Source: an uncultured Clostridia bacterium (GTDB lineage Bacteria; Bacillota; Clostridia; TANB77; CAG-508). From it: DNA of 14,125 nucleotides. A model generated the notes under the pieces. The model saw only the letters and a list, made by a program, of their open reading frames with translations, had not been told where the DNA came from and searched no databases. The translations under genes and the position numbers were made by a program. Position 1 is the stretch's first letter; each line of letters opens with the position of its first letter. Positions 1 to 6,504 of the stretch are shown piece by piece. Location of the stretch: the NCBI GenBank assembly GCA_947630255.1, contig CANRGU010000026.1:1-14125 (forward strand), read 5' to 3'.

Positions 1-61
1 AAAAGCAACAAGAGAAGAAGCAATAAGAATGAGAGATGAATTAAATAGCGCAATAAAATAA
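1..61 (+). CDS. C-terminal tail of an upstream gene, possibly pyrF (partial)
   Basis: An open frame enters from the left edge and ends at TAA 59-61, giving 19 residues (KATREEAIRMRDELNSAIK). The amphipathic helical ending and the position directly before pyrK-pyrD suggest another pyrimidine gene. The long clostridial orotidine-5'-phosphate decarboxylase (pyrF) often precedes pyrK-pyrD and ends in a similar helix. That assignment is inference from context and a short tail. The stop lies 30 bases before the pyrK start with no terminator between, so the genes are probably co-transcribed. Confidence 0.5.
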   Translation, partial: KATREEAIRMRDELNSAIK

Positions 62-91
62 TACATATCTTAATGATTAGGAGGGAATAAA

Positions 92-865
92 ATGCCAGTA
101 CAATTACATGCTAAATTAATTAAAAGAGAGCAGTTAAAACCAGATATTTTTAAATTTTCTATGTCAGCCAAAGAAATTGTTGATATCGCAAAACCGGGTC
201 AATTTATAGAAATAAGAGTTACAGAAGGAATTGATCCATTTTTAAGAAGACCAATTAGTATATATAACATGGATAAAGAAAATGGAATTTTAGAGATAAT
301 ATTTAGAGTTCAAGGTAGAGGAACAGAAATTTTATCTAAGAAAAAAGAAGAAGATTCAATTGATATTGTAGGACCATTAGGATATGGAACTTTTAAATTC
401 GAAGGGTACAAAAATATAGCGATACTTGGCGGTGGAATAGGCGTATTTCCATTATATGAGCTTGCTAAAAATGCCTCAAAAAACATAACAGTAAATACAT
501 ACTTAGGATTTAGAAATAAAGAAGCGGTATTATTAGAAGACGAATTTAAAAAGGTATCAAATAAATTGATAATAACAACAGATGATGGAAGTTATAAAAT
601 ACATGGATTTGCAATAAATGAACTAAAAAAGGACTTGAAAGAAAACAAAATAGATGCAATATTTGCATGCGGACCTTTGCCACTACTTAAATCCGTTCAA
701 AATCTAGCAAAAGAAACAAATATACCATGTCAAATATCACTAGAAGAAAAAATGGGATGTGGACTTGGAGTATGTTTAGGATGCGCAGTAGAAGTAGTAA
801 CAGGCGGATATGAGCATGTATGCAAACAAGGCCCAGTATTTGACAGTAATAAAGTAATTATTTAA
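92..865 (+). CDS. pyrK: Dihydroorotate dehydrogenase B, electron-transfer subunit PyrK
   Basis: This 257-residue protein has the length and architecture of PyrK, the FAD/[2Fe-2S] subunit that passes electrons from dihydroorotate dehydrogenase (PyrD, class 1B) to NAD+. The N-terminal ferredoxin-reductase beta barrel carries the flavin-binding motif FLRRPIS. A glycine-rich nucleotide-binding motif (LGGGIGVFP) follows in the middle. The C-terminus has the iron-sulfur cysteines C223, C228, C231 and C244 in a CX4C-X2-C-X12-C pattern, all present. The start is preceded by an AGGAGGG ribosome binding site at 79-85. pyrD begins 14 bases after the stop, so the two subunits of the heterotetramer are co-expressed. 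No in-frame CGG codon is seen. Confidence 0.97.
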   Translation: MPVQLHAKLIKREQLKPDIFKFSMSAKEIVDIAKPGQFIEIRVTEGIDPFLRRPISIYNMDKENGILEIIFRVQGRGTEILSKKKEEDSIDIVGPLGYGTFKFEGYKNIAILGGGIGVFPLYELAKNASKNITVNTYLGFRNKEAVLLEDEFKKVSNKLIITTDDGSYKIHGFAINELKKDLKENKIDAIFACGPLPLLKSVQNLAKETNIPCQISLEEKMGCGLGVCLGCAVEVVTGGYEHVCKQGPVFDSNKVII

Positions 866-879
866 GAGGAGTTGAATTT

Positions 880-1792
880 ATGAATACAGAAGTTAATTTT
901 GCAGGTATTAAAATGAAAAATCCTGTAACGGTTGCATCAGGTACATTTGGATATGGTAGAGAATATAGCCAGTTTTTTGATTTAAGCAAATTGCGGTGGA
1001 ATTATTACAAAAGGTACATCTTTAAAACCAAGAGATGGTAATAGACCATCTAGAATTTATGAAACACCTAGTGGTATGCTAAATAGTATTGGACTTCAAA
1101 ATCCAGGTGTAGAATATTTTATAACACATGATTTACCTTGGCTTAAAACTCAGGATGTTGCAATTATAGTAAATGCGTGTGGAAGCACAATAGAAGACTA
1201 TGTTGAACTTTGTAAGATATTAAATAAAACAGATATAGATGGAGTTGAACTTAATTTGTCTTGCCCAAATGTATGTGCAGGATGTATGGCTTTTGGAACT
1301 ACATATGATGGTGTTAAAGAAATTACAAAAGAATGTAAAAAAGTATTAACAAGCAAGCCACTTATAGTAAAACTCACTCCAAATGTAACAGACATAACAC
1401 TTCCAGCAAAAGGCGCAGAAGACGCAGGAGCAGATGCGGTATCACTAATTAATACACTACTTGGAATGAGTATTAATATAAATACAAGAAAACCACATCT
1501 TGCAAATAACACAGGCGGGTTATCAGGACCTTGCGTAAAACCAGTTGCAGTAAGAATGGTATATCAAGTATCACAAGCTGTAAATATTCCAGTACTTGGT
1601 ATGGGTGGAATTATAAATGGGGATGATGCAATAGAATTTATGCTAGCTGGCGCATCTGCTATATCTATTGGCGCAGGTAATTTTATAGACCCATATACTA
1701 GTGTAAATACAGTAAAAGGCATCGAAGATTATATGAAAAAACACAATATAGAAAATATAAATGATATTATAGGAAAAGTAGAAATGAATTAA
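880..1792 (+). CDS. pyrD: Dihydroorotate dehydrogenase B, catalytic subunit PyrD, read through a +1 shift at CGG 994-996
   Basis: The FMN enzyme oxidising dihydroorotate to orotate in UMP synthesis, partner of PyrK. The ATG at 880 follows AAGAGGA (864-870) and gives a typical class-1B start (VNFAGIKMKNPVTVASG). The frame breaks after the 38th codon: AAA TTG CGG TGG runs to a stop at 1039-1041, 53 residues in all. Omitting C994 gives Lys-Leu-Gly-Gly-Ile-Ile-Thr-Lys-Gly-Thr, the conserved motif of this family, and then an intact frame to 1792, 303 residues in total, the normal family length. The catalytic cysteine lies in NLSCPN (about C128 in the joined protein), followed by the phosphate-binding glycine motif GMGGI and IGAGNF near the end. 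An ATG at 1076 could yield only an N-truncated protein lacking conserved active-site strands. I read it as a functional gene using +1 frameshifting; a pseudogene or base-call error is the alternative. Confidence 0.93.
991..997 (+). other. Candidate +1 frameshift site TTG-CGG-T in pyrD
   Basis: Zero-frame codons are TTG (Leu, 991-993) and CGG (994-996). Skipping C994 lets GGT (995-997, Gly) be read next, giving the conserved Leu-Gly-Gly-Ile. There is no homopolymer, no Shine-Dalgarno-like sequence just upstream and no stop codon at the shift. The zero-frame stop comes 15 codons after CGG starts. Confidence 0.75.
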
Positions 1793-1806
1793 TTTTTGAA
1801 AAACTC

Positions 1807-1835
1807 TTGCATAATAAAACAAAAAATGATAATAT
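1807..1835 (+). promoter_or_regulatory. Possible pyrG promoter
   Basis: TTGCAT (1807-1812), a 17-base spacer and TAATAT (1830-1835) form a moderate sigma-A-like promoter between pyrD and pyrG. It lies upstream of the leader hairpin at 1858-1906, so a transcript from here must pass that hairpin. The match is partial (3/6 and 4/6), so confidence is modest. Confidence 0.4.
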
Positions 1836-1857
1836 ATTTACATATTAATATTAAAAT

Positions 1858-1917
1858 AATAGATTTAAAAAAAACCCCAATTTCGGGAATGTTTTTTAAA
1901 TCTATTTTTGTTTTTAC
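1858..1917 (+). terminator. Long terminator-like hairpin in the pyrG leader (possible attenuator)
   Basis: A perfect 15-bp stem (1858-1872 with 1892-1906) encloses a short inner CCC/GGG helix (1875-1877 with 1885-1887). It is followed by a T-rich run up to 1915, the form of an intrinsic terminator. The pyrG ribosome binding site starts 1922, leaving no room for a promoter after it. It therefore either ends pyrKD transcription with partial read-through or acts as an attenuator of pyrG. In Bacillus and Lactococcus pyrG is controlled by a leader terminator sensitive to CTP. Their GGGC transcript start is not seen here, so the mechanism is open. Confidence 0.75.
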
Positions 1918-1935
1918 AATTAGGAGGAAAATTCA

Positions 1936-3531
1936 ATGAACACGAAATATATTTTTGTAACAGGCGGAGTAGTATCAGGACTTGGAAAAGGAATAACTGC
2001 AGCCTCACTTGGAAGACTTTTAAAAAATAGAGGATATAAAGTTACAATTCAAAAAATGGACCCATATATAAATGTTGATCCAGGAACAATGAGTCCAATA
2101 GAACATGGAGAAGTTTTTGTAACAGATGATGGAGCAGAAACTGACTTAGACTTAGGACATTATGAAAGATTTATAGATGAAAATTTAACTAAAAATTCTA
2201 GTGTAACAACAGGTAAAATTTATTCTAGTGTAATCGAAAAAGAAAGAAAAGGCGAATATTTAGGTAAAACTGTTCAAGTAATACCTCATATTACAAATGA
2301 AATAAAAGAAAAGATATATAGTTTTGAAAATACAGATGTAGACATAGTAATTACAGAGATTGGAGGAACTATAGGGGATATTGAAGGATTATCATTTATA
2401 GAAGCGATAAGGCAAGTTGGAATAGAAAAACCAAAAGAAGACGTTATATATGTTCATGTAACACTTCTTCCATATATTTCTGGTTCAAATGAACTTAAAT
2501 CAAAACCAACACAGCACTCTGTAAAAGAGCTTCAGTCATTAGGTATTAAACCAGATATTTTAGTATGTAGATCAGAACTTCCAATAACAGATGCGATGAG
2601 GCAAAAAATAGCTCTTTATTGTAACGTTAGACCAGAATGCGTAATACAAAACTCTACAGCAGATAATTTATACGCTGTTCCTTTAATGCTTGAAAAAGAA
2701 GGTCTAACGCTTGAAGTGTGCAGAGCATTAAATTTAGATAAAACAGAACCTAAAAACGAAGAATGGGAAAAAATGATAGAGCATATTAGAAATATAGGTA
2801 AGGAATCAGTTAAAGTAGCAATAGTTGGAAAATACGTAGCCCTTGAGGACTCATATCTTTCAGTTGCAGAATCTTTAAGACATGCAGGATTTGAAAATAA
2901 TGTTAAAGTAGACATTGAATTTGTAGATTCTGAAAGTATAACAGACGAAAATGTAAAAGAAAAATTAGGTAAATATAAAGCAATTCTTGTTCCAGGGGGA
3001 TTTGGAAATAGAGGAATAGAAGGAAAGATTTCTGCAATTAAATATGCAAGAGAAAATAAAGTTCCATTTTTAGGAATATGCTTAGGAATGCAAATGGCAG
3101 TTGTAGAATTTGCAAGAAATGTATTAGGATTAAAAGATGCAAATTCAGAAGAATTTGACACAAAATCACAAAATCAAGTAATACATATAATGGACGATCA
3201 AAAGAAAGTAGATAAAAAAGGCGGAACAATGAGACTTGGAAGCTATCCATGTGTATTAAAAGAAGGAAGTAAAGCATATAACTTATACGGCAAAAAAGAA
3301 ATAGCAGAACGACATAGGCATAGATATGAATACAATAATGATTATAAAGAAAAAATGGAAAAGGCAGGTCTTATATGTTCAGGAACATCACCAGACGGAA
3401 GACTTGTTGAAATAGTGGAACTTAAAGACCATCCATTCTTTGTAGCAAGTCAATTCCATCCAGAATTTAAGTCAAGACCAAACAGACCAAGCCCATTATT
3501 TAGAGGATTAATTGCATCTGCAAATAAATAG
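1936..3531 (+). CDS. pyrG: CTP synthase
   Basis: CTP synthase aminates UTP to CTP using glutamine and ATP, the last step of pyrimidine nucleotide synthesis. The 531-residue length is typical. The N-terminal amidoligase domain opens with the conserved FVTGGVVSGLGKGI P-loop region, followed by DPYINVDPGTMSP and EIGGTIGDIE. The C-terminal class-I glutamine amidotransferase domain starts near residue 290 and contains the nucleophile C382 in GICLGMQ and the H508/E510 pair in FHPEF. All catalytic residues are present. The ATG follows AGGAGG at 1922-1927. The last bases of the gene (ATAAATAG) also begin the direct repeat shared with the second prepilin-like gene. No in-frame CGG is used. Confidence 0.98.
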   Translation: MNTKYIFVTGGVVSGLGKGITAASLGRLLKNRGYKVTIQKMDPYINVDPGTMSPIEHGEVFVTDDGAETDLDLGHYERFIDENLTKNSSVTTGKIYSSVIEKERKGEYLGKTVQVIPHITNEIKEKIYSFENTDVDIVITEIGGTIGDIEGLSFIEAIRQVGIEKPKEDVIYVHVTLLPYISGSNELKSKPTQHSVKELQSLGIKPDILVCRSELPITDAMRQKIALYCNVRPECVIQNSTADNLYAVPLMLEKEGLTLEVCRALNLDKTEPKNEEWEKMIEHIRNIGKESVKVAIVGKYVALEDSYLSVAESLRHAGFENNVKVDIEFVDSESITDENVKEKLGKYKAILVPGGFGNRGIEGKISAIKYARENKVPFLGICLGMQMAVVEFARNVLGLKDANSEEFDTKSQNQVIHIMDDQKKVDKKGGTMRLGSYPCVLKEGSKAYNLYGKKEIAERHRHRYEYNNDYKEKMEKAGLICSGTSPDGRLVEIVELKDHPFFVASQFHPEFKSRPNRPSPLFRGLIASANK

Positions 3532-3539
3532 GAAAAAAG

Positions 3540-3562
3540 AAAACAGAATCACTCGTTTTGAC
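3540..3562 (-). terminator. Weak stem-loop with T run after prepilin-like gene 1
   Basis: On the minus strand, after the stop codon, AAAACG and TGTTTT can pair (with one G-U) around an 8-base loop, followed by CTTTTTT. The same structure after gene 2 has AAAACA with TGTTTT, so the stem is kept by a compensating base change. The short AT-rich stem makes terminator function uncertain. Confidence 0.35.
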
Positions 3563-4813
3563 TCAATTTAGGGACCATGTGGTTTCTCCCGTCGATGTTA
3601 ATTCAGTATTAGCATTTAGAGTAACTACAGGGCGAAAGTAAAGGCCGTTGCCCCAGATCTCCTCGTCAGAGTAGCGCATTGGCATAGCATCCACACACCA
3701 ATTATTCACAGTGCATACACAGAAGCAGGCGCGGGAACTGCCCGCAATCACGCAACGAGAAGAAAGCCAACAAATTTCCCTAGGTCTACAACTCATCAAC
3801 AAGTCTTGATATATTGCATTCTTCCAGTTCGCTTTTTCCAGTTCGCTCTCCCAATGAGATTGGGTCACTTTTATTTTATTAACTGCTTTTCTTGCTTCAC
3901 CTTGATTTATTGGTTCCTTTGGTTCATCACTTAAATCCAACGTTCCTTCATCATTATCATCTACCCAAGAATTTTTCTCTTGTGCAAATATTTCTGGATA
4001 ATAACTCTTATTTCCTGTATATTCATTTGTTTCTCTATACTTTACACCTGAATCCTCTTCAATGTACTCGTGAAAATCCCATGTACTTAAATTCATTTTA
4101 TCTTCTATATCTTCTATTTTTAGATTTTGTGCTGTTCCTTTTTCTGTTGAGTATAATTCTCTACATACTTTATCTATTAAATATACTGCATTGTTATATC
4201 CGTTGTATCCAGCTAAATATATCCTTGATCTTGGAGTTTTCTCACTTATTAATCTTATTCGTCCATCTTTTATGTCTAATACTCGCCATTTTAATTCTTC
4301 CTTTTCTAATGGATATTTGTCACTATATATTTTTCCACTATTATTTGCAGTATACTCACTAAAGCCTGAATATGTTTCCAAGTCGTCATACAGCTTGTTT
4401 ATTTCGGATTCTCCTACGCTACTTTCCGCTACATATTTTTCATAGTCTACGTAGTCTCCTACTTTTAACTCTGATTTTTCTCCATCATATGTTATATTTC
4501 CATCCTCATCTTGTCCCCATTTTGATGGTTCATCACTTTGATCTTCTGATGGATTATTTTTTAAATATTCATCTAAAGAGTCATACCATGTGTCTCCTAC
4601 TTTTATTCTTCCTGTGAGTAAATCTCTTTCTGCTTTTTGGGCTTCTTCTGTTTTTGTTTTTGCTTCTTGTGCTTTACTTATTATGCCTCCATTTAATGCT
4701 ACACTTAAGGTTACTCCTACTAGTATTAACATTACTATTATTGTGATGATTAATGCTATTAGTGTTATACCTTTGGCATCTACTTTTTTGCGCATTTTTG
4801 TTTTTTCTTCCAT
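3563..4813 (-). CDS. Prepilin-like surface protein 1 with DUF6273-type lectin-like C-terminus
   Basis: This protein of 416 residues starts at the ATG ending at 4813, because AAGGAG lies 12 bases upstream. An in-frame ATG at 4834 (7 residues longer) has no clear ribosome binding site. Residues 14-40 form a class-III-like prepilin signal: Lys-Gly, then ITLIALIITIIVMLIL; the usual Glu at mature position 5 is Ala. A charged helix and linker follow. The middle (about 119-339) has the WRVLDIKDGRIRLISE and AGYNGYNNAV motifs seen in DUF6273-type proteins of gut Clostridia. A hypervariable segment (340-391) then precedes the conserved YFRPVVTL ending, typical of C-type-lectin-like folds. The variable segment is rich in Cys (seven). 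Role unknown: probably an exported, surface-displayed or pseudopilus protein. It is a recent tandem duplicate of its neighbour, transcribed from its own promoter, and faces pyrG tail to tail. Confidence 0.85.
   Translation of the reverse strand: MEEKTKMRKKVDAKGITLIALIITIIVMLILVGVTLSVALNGGIISKAQEAKTKTEEAQKAERDLLTGRIKVGDTWYDSLDEYLKNNPSEDQSDEPSKWGQDEDGNITYDGEKSELKVGDYVDYEKYVAESSVGESEINKLYDDLETYSGFSEYTANNSGKIYSDKYPLEKEELKWRVLDIKDGRIRLISEKTPRSRIYLAGYNGYNNAVYLIDKVCRELYSTEKGTAQNLKIEDIEDKMNLSTWDFHEYIEEDSGVKYRETNEYTGNKSYYPEIFAQEKNSWVDDNDEGTLDLSDEPKEPINQGEARKAVNKIKVTQSHWESELEKANWKNAIYQDLLMSCRPREICWLSSRCVIAGSSRACFCVCTVNNWCVDAMPMRYSDEEIWGNGLYFRPVVTLNANTELTSTGETTWSLN
3641..3796 (-). other. Hypervariable segment of prepilin-like protein 1
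   Basis: These 52 codons differ at most positions from the matching segment of the next gene, although the roughly 665 bases upstream in the gene differ by a single silent base and the downstream flank is about 96 percent alike by eye. It uses GC-rich codons (CGC, GGC, TGC) unlike the surrounding AT-rich gene and encodes seven cysteines. Differences are not confined to adenine positions, so simple adenine mutagenesis from one template does not explain them. Confidence 0.7.
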
Positions 4814-4898
4814 ACGTGTTTTTCTCTCCTTCATTTGTTTTTTCTTTTTTATTTTTCCTAATTTTACTGTTTTTATGTCTATTTTAATTTACATGTCT

Positions 4899-4927
4899 AT
4901 AATATATTATCTTTTTTTCGCTGTCAA
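4899..4927 (-). promoter_or_regulatory. Sigma-A promoter of prepilin-like gene 1
   Basis: On the minus strand, TTGACA (4922-4927), a 17-base spacer and TATTAT (4899-4904) form a near-consensus promoter. It is conserved in position and sequence before gene 2. The 5' leader is roughly 80 bases long. Confidence 0.8.
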
Positions 4928-4930
4928 TAT

Positions 4931-4962
4931 TTTTTGACTATTTGTTATATATTTGTAATATT
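4931..4962 (-). promoter_or_regulatory. Conserved element upstream of the -35 box, with an imperfect palindrome
   Basis: About 30 bases just upstream of the -35 box are nearly identical in both tandem genes. They include TTATATATTTGTAA at 4945-4958, a decayed version of the TTACA-N4-TGTAA palindrome of copy 2. It may be an operator or an A/T-rich UP element. Confidence 0.3.
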
Positions 4963-4989
4963 TCTATGAAAATTCTCCGATTTTTGGAT

Positions 4990-5038
4990 AATAAAAAATA
5001 TGTAGAAAAAATAACATTTATTTGCTATTTTCTACATA
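4990..5038 (-). terminator. Intrinsic terminator of prepilin-like gene 2
   Basis: An 11-bp perfect stem (4999-5009 with 5028-5038), extendable through AATA/TATT, lies 36 bases past the stop of gene 2. On the minus strand it is followed by TATTTTTTAT. It occupies the unique spacer between the two repeat units and its outer arm touches the repeat boundary. Confidence 0.6.
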
Positions 5039-5051
5039 AATAGGAAAAAAG

Positions 5052-5074
5052 AAAACAGAATCACTTGTTTTGAC
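5052..5074 (-). terminator. Weak stem-loop with T run after prepilin-like gene 2
   Basis: Counterpart of the structure at 3540-3562: on the minus strand AAAACA pairs with TGTTTT around an 8-base loop, followed by CTTTTTT. A stronger hairpin lies 15 bases further on, so this one may be dispensable. Confidence 0.35.
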
Positions 5075-6328
5075 TCAATTTAGGGACCATGTGGTTTCTC
5101 CTGTCGATGTTAATTCAGCATTAGCACTTAGAGTAACTACAGGGCGAAAGTAACGCCAGCTATCCCACATACCGTCGTTAGAGTAGCACAGAGGCATTGA
5201 ACTTATTTCATAAGGATCTACTGTAAACACACAGAACTTGGCGCGGTCAGAATACGTCTCAACGCTGCGAGAAGAAATCCAAGTATCTCCACCCAATCTA
5301 TTACTTCTAATCAACAAGTCTTGATATATTGCATTCTTCCAGTTTGCTTTTTCCAGTTCGCTCTCCCAATGAGATTGGGTCACTTTTATTTTATTAACTG
5401 CTTTTCTTGCTTCACCTTGATTTATTGGTTCCTTTGGTTCATCACTTAAATCCAACGTTCCTTCATCATTATCATCTACCCAAGAATTTTTCTCTTGTGC
5501 AAATATTTCTGGATAATAACTCTTATTTCCTGTATATTCATTTGTTTCTCTATACTTTACACCTGAATCCTCTTCAATGTACTCGTGAAAATCCCATGTA
5601 CTTAAATTCATTTTATCTTCTATATCTTCTATTTTTAGATTTTGTGCTGTTCCTTTTTCTGTTGAGTATAATTCTCTACATACTTTATCTATTAAATATA
5701 CTGCATTGTTATATCCGTTGTATCCAGCTAAATATATCCTTGATCTTGGAGTTTTCTCACTTATTAATCTTATTCGTCCATCTTTTATGTCTAATACTCG
5801 CCATTTTAATTCTTCCTTTTCTAATGGATATTTGTCACTATATATTTTTCCACTATTATTTGCAGTATACTCACTAAAGCCTGAATATGTTTCCAAGTCG
5901 TCATACAGCTTGTTTATTTCGGATTCTCCTACGCTACTTTCCGCTACATATTTTTCATAGTCTACGTAGTCTCCTACTTGTAATTCTGAAATTTCTCCTT
6001 CATATGTTATATTTCCATTTTTATCTTGTCCCCATTTTGATGGTTCATCACTTTGATTTTCTGATGGATTACCTTTTAAGTATTCATCTAAAGAGTCATA
6101 CCATGTGTCTCCAATTTTTATTCTCCCCGTGAGCAAATCTCTTTCTGCAATTTGGGCTTCTTCTGTTCTTGTTTTTGCTTCTTGTGCTTTACTTATTAAG
6201 CCTCCATTTAATGCTACACTTATTGTTACTGCCACTAATATTAGCATTACTATTATTGTTATTATTAGGGCTATTAAGGTGATACCTTTGTCATCTACTT
6301 TTTTGTGCATTTTTGTTTTTTCTTTCAT
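5075..6328 (-). CDS. Prepilin-like surface protein 2 with DUF6273-type lectin-like C-terminus
   Basis: A tandem paralogue of the previous gene, 417 residues from the ATG ending at 6328 (GAGAGG nine bases upstream; an ATG at 6349 is the longer alternative). It has the same Lys-Gly/ITLIALIITIIVMLIL prepilin-like signal at residues 14-30, again without Glu at mature position 5, then a charged helix and the DUF6273-type middle. Residues 119-339 are identical to copy 1. The segment 340-392 is almost unrelated to copy 1 apart from a scaffold (W-x-S-S-R, R-A-x-F-C-V, T-V, M-P, Y-S, W), and contains two rather than seven cysteines. The conserved YFRPVVTL tail closes the domain. Product likely displayed on the surface after prepilin-peptidase processing; ligand unknown. 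Its promoter lies between it and ylbJ, with no terminator after ylbJ visible, so read-through from ylbJ is possible. Confidence 0.85.
   Translation of the reverse strand: MKEKTKMHKKVDDKGITLIALIITIIVMLILVAVTISVALNGGLISKAQEAKTRTEEAQIAERDLLTGRIKIGDTWYDSLDEYLKGNPSENQSDEPSKWGQDKNGNITYEGEISELQVGDYVDYEKYVAESSVGESEINKLYDDLETYSGFSEYTANNSGKIYSDKYPLEKEELKWRVLDIKDGRIRLISEKTPRSRIYLAGYNGYNNAVYLIDKVCRELYSTEKGTAQNLKIEDIEDKMNLSTWDFHEYIEEDSGVKYRETNEYTGNKSYYPEIFAQEKNSWVDDNDEGTLDLSDEPKEPINQGEARKAVNKIKVTQSHWESELEKANWKNAIYQDLLIRSNRLGGDTWISSRSVETYSDRAKFCVFTVDPYEISSMPLCYSNDGMWDSWRYFRPVVTLSANAELTSTGETTWSLN
5153..5311 (-). other. Hypervariable segment of prepilin-like protein 2
   Basis: These 53 codons match the variable segment of protein 1 in position but are one codon longer. 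Scaffold residues (W, SSR, A, F-C-V, TV, MP, YS, W) are kept and surface-type positions differ, as expected of ligand-contacting loops on a C-type-lectin-like fold. Many synonymous codon differences accompany the amino-acid changes, arguing for exchange of whole cassettes or old divergence. Confidence 0.7.
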
Positions 6329-6438
6329 ATGTGTTTTCCTCTCTTTCATTGGTTTTAATCAGTTAAATTTTCTATTGCTACATATATAATATATATGTTG
6401 AACAATATATTTTTATGTCTATTTCAATTTATATATCT

Positions 6439-6467
6439 ATAATATATTATCTTCTGCAAACTGTCAA
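6439..6467 (-). promoter_or_regulatory. Sigma-A promoter of prepilin-like gene 2
   Basis: TTGACA (6462-6467), a 17-base spacer and TATTAT (6439-6444) on the minus strand. The -35 and -10 boxes and part of the spacer match the promoter of gene 1, while other spacer bases differ, indicating selection on the boxes. Confidence 0.8.
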
Positions 6468-6470
6468 CAT

Positions 6471-6502
6471 TTTTTGACTATTTGTTACATATTTGTAATA
6501 TG
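6471..6502 (-). promoter_or_regulatory. Conserved upstream element with TTACA-N4-TGTAA palindrome
   Basis: Just upstream of the -35 box and right after the ylbJ stop lies TTACATATTTGTAA (6485-6498), whose reverse complement contains TTACA and TGTAA half-sites. The surrounding 30 bases are shared with copy 1. Possible operator for coordinated control of the two genes. Confidence 0.35.
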
Positions 6503-6504
6503 TT

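Larger units (their letters stand above)
3524..4962. repeat. Direct repeat unit 1 (prepilin-like gene plus its promoter region)
   Basis: This unit and 5036-6502 are tandem homologous copies containing one minus-strand gene each, its 3' flank and its promoter region. The offset is 1512 bases on the left and 1515 on the right, because the variable segment of copy 2 is one codon longer. Similarity starts inside the pyrG stop region and stops at about 4962. The next 73 bases (4963-5035) are unique and hold a terminator hairpin. Confidence 0.85.
5036..6502. repeat. Direct repeat unit 2 (prepilin-like gene plus its promoter region)
   Basis: Second copy of the unit at 3524-4962. The left boundary is ATAAATAGG, identical to the end of pyrG plus its stop. 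The right boundary is about 6502, three bases past which ylbJ ends. Divergence is uneven: strong in the lectin-like segment, near zero in the core, intermediate in the first third of the gene and in the leader. Confidence 0.85.

Noticed and set aside
1076..1792. pyrD starting at the internal ATG 1076
   Set aside because: It would lack the conserved first strands and the Lys-Gly-Thr motif; the missing N-terminus is present just upstream in another frame, starting at 880 with a good ribosome binding site.
3892..4937. Several open frames on the plus strand opposite the prepilin-like genes, repeated identically at 5407-6389
   Set aside because: They are shadows: identical because the opposite-strand gene core is identical, rich in Leu/Phe/Tyr/Ser from reversed codons, and without ribosome binding sites.
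3641..5311. A complete diversity-generating retroelement
   Set aside because: No reverse transcriptase, accessory gene or template repeat is present, and differences between the two segments are not limited to adenines.
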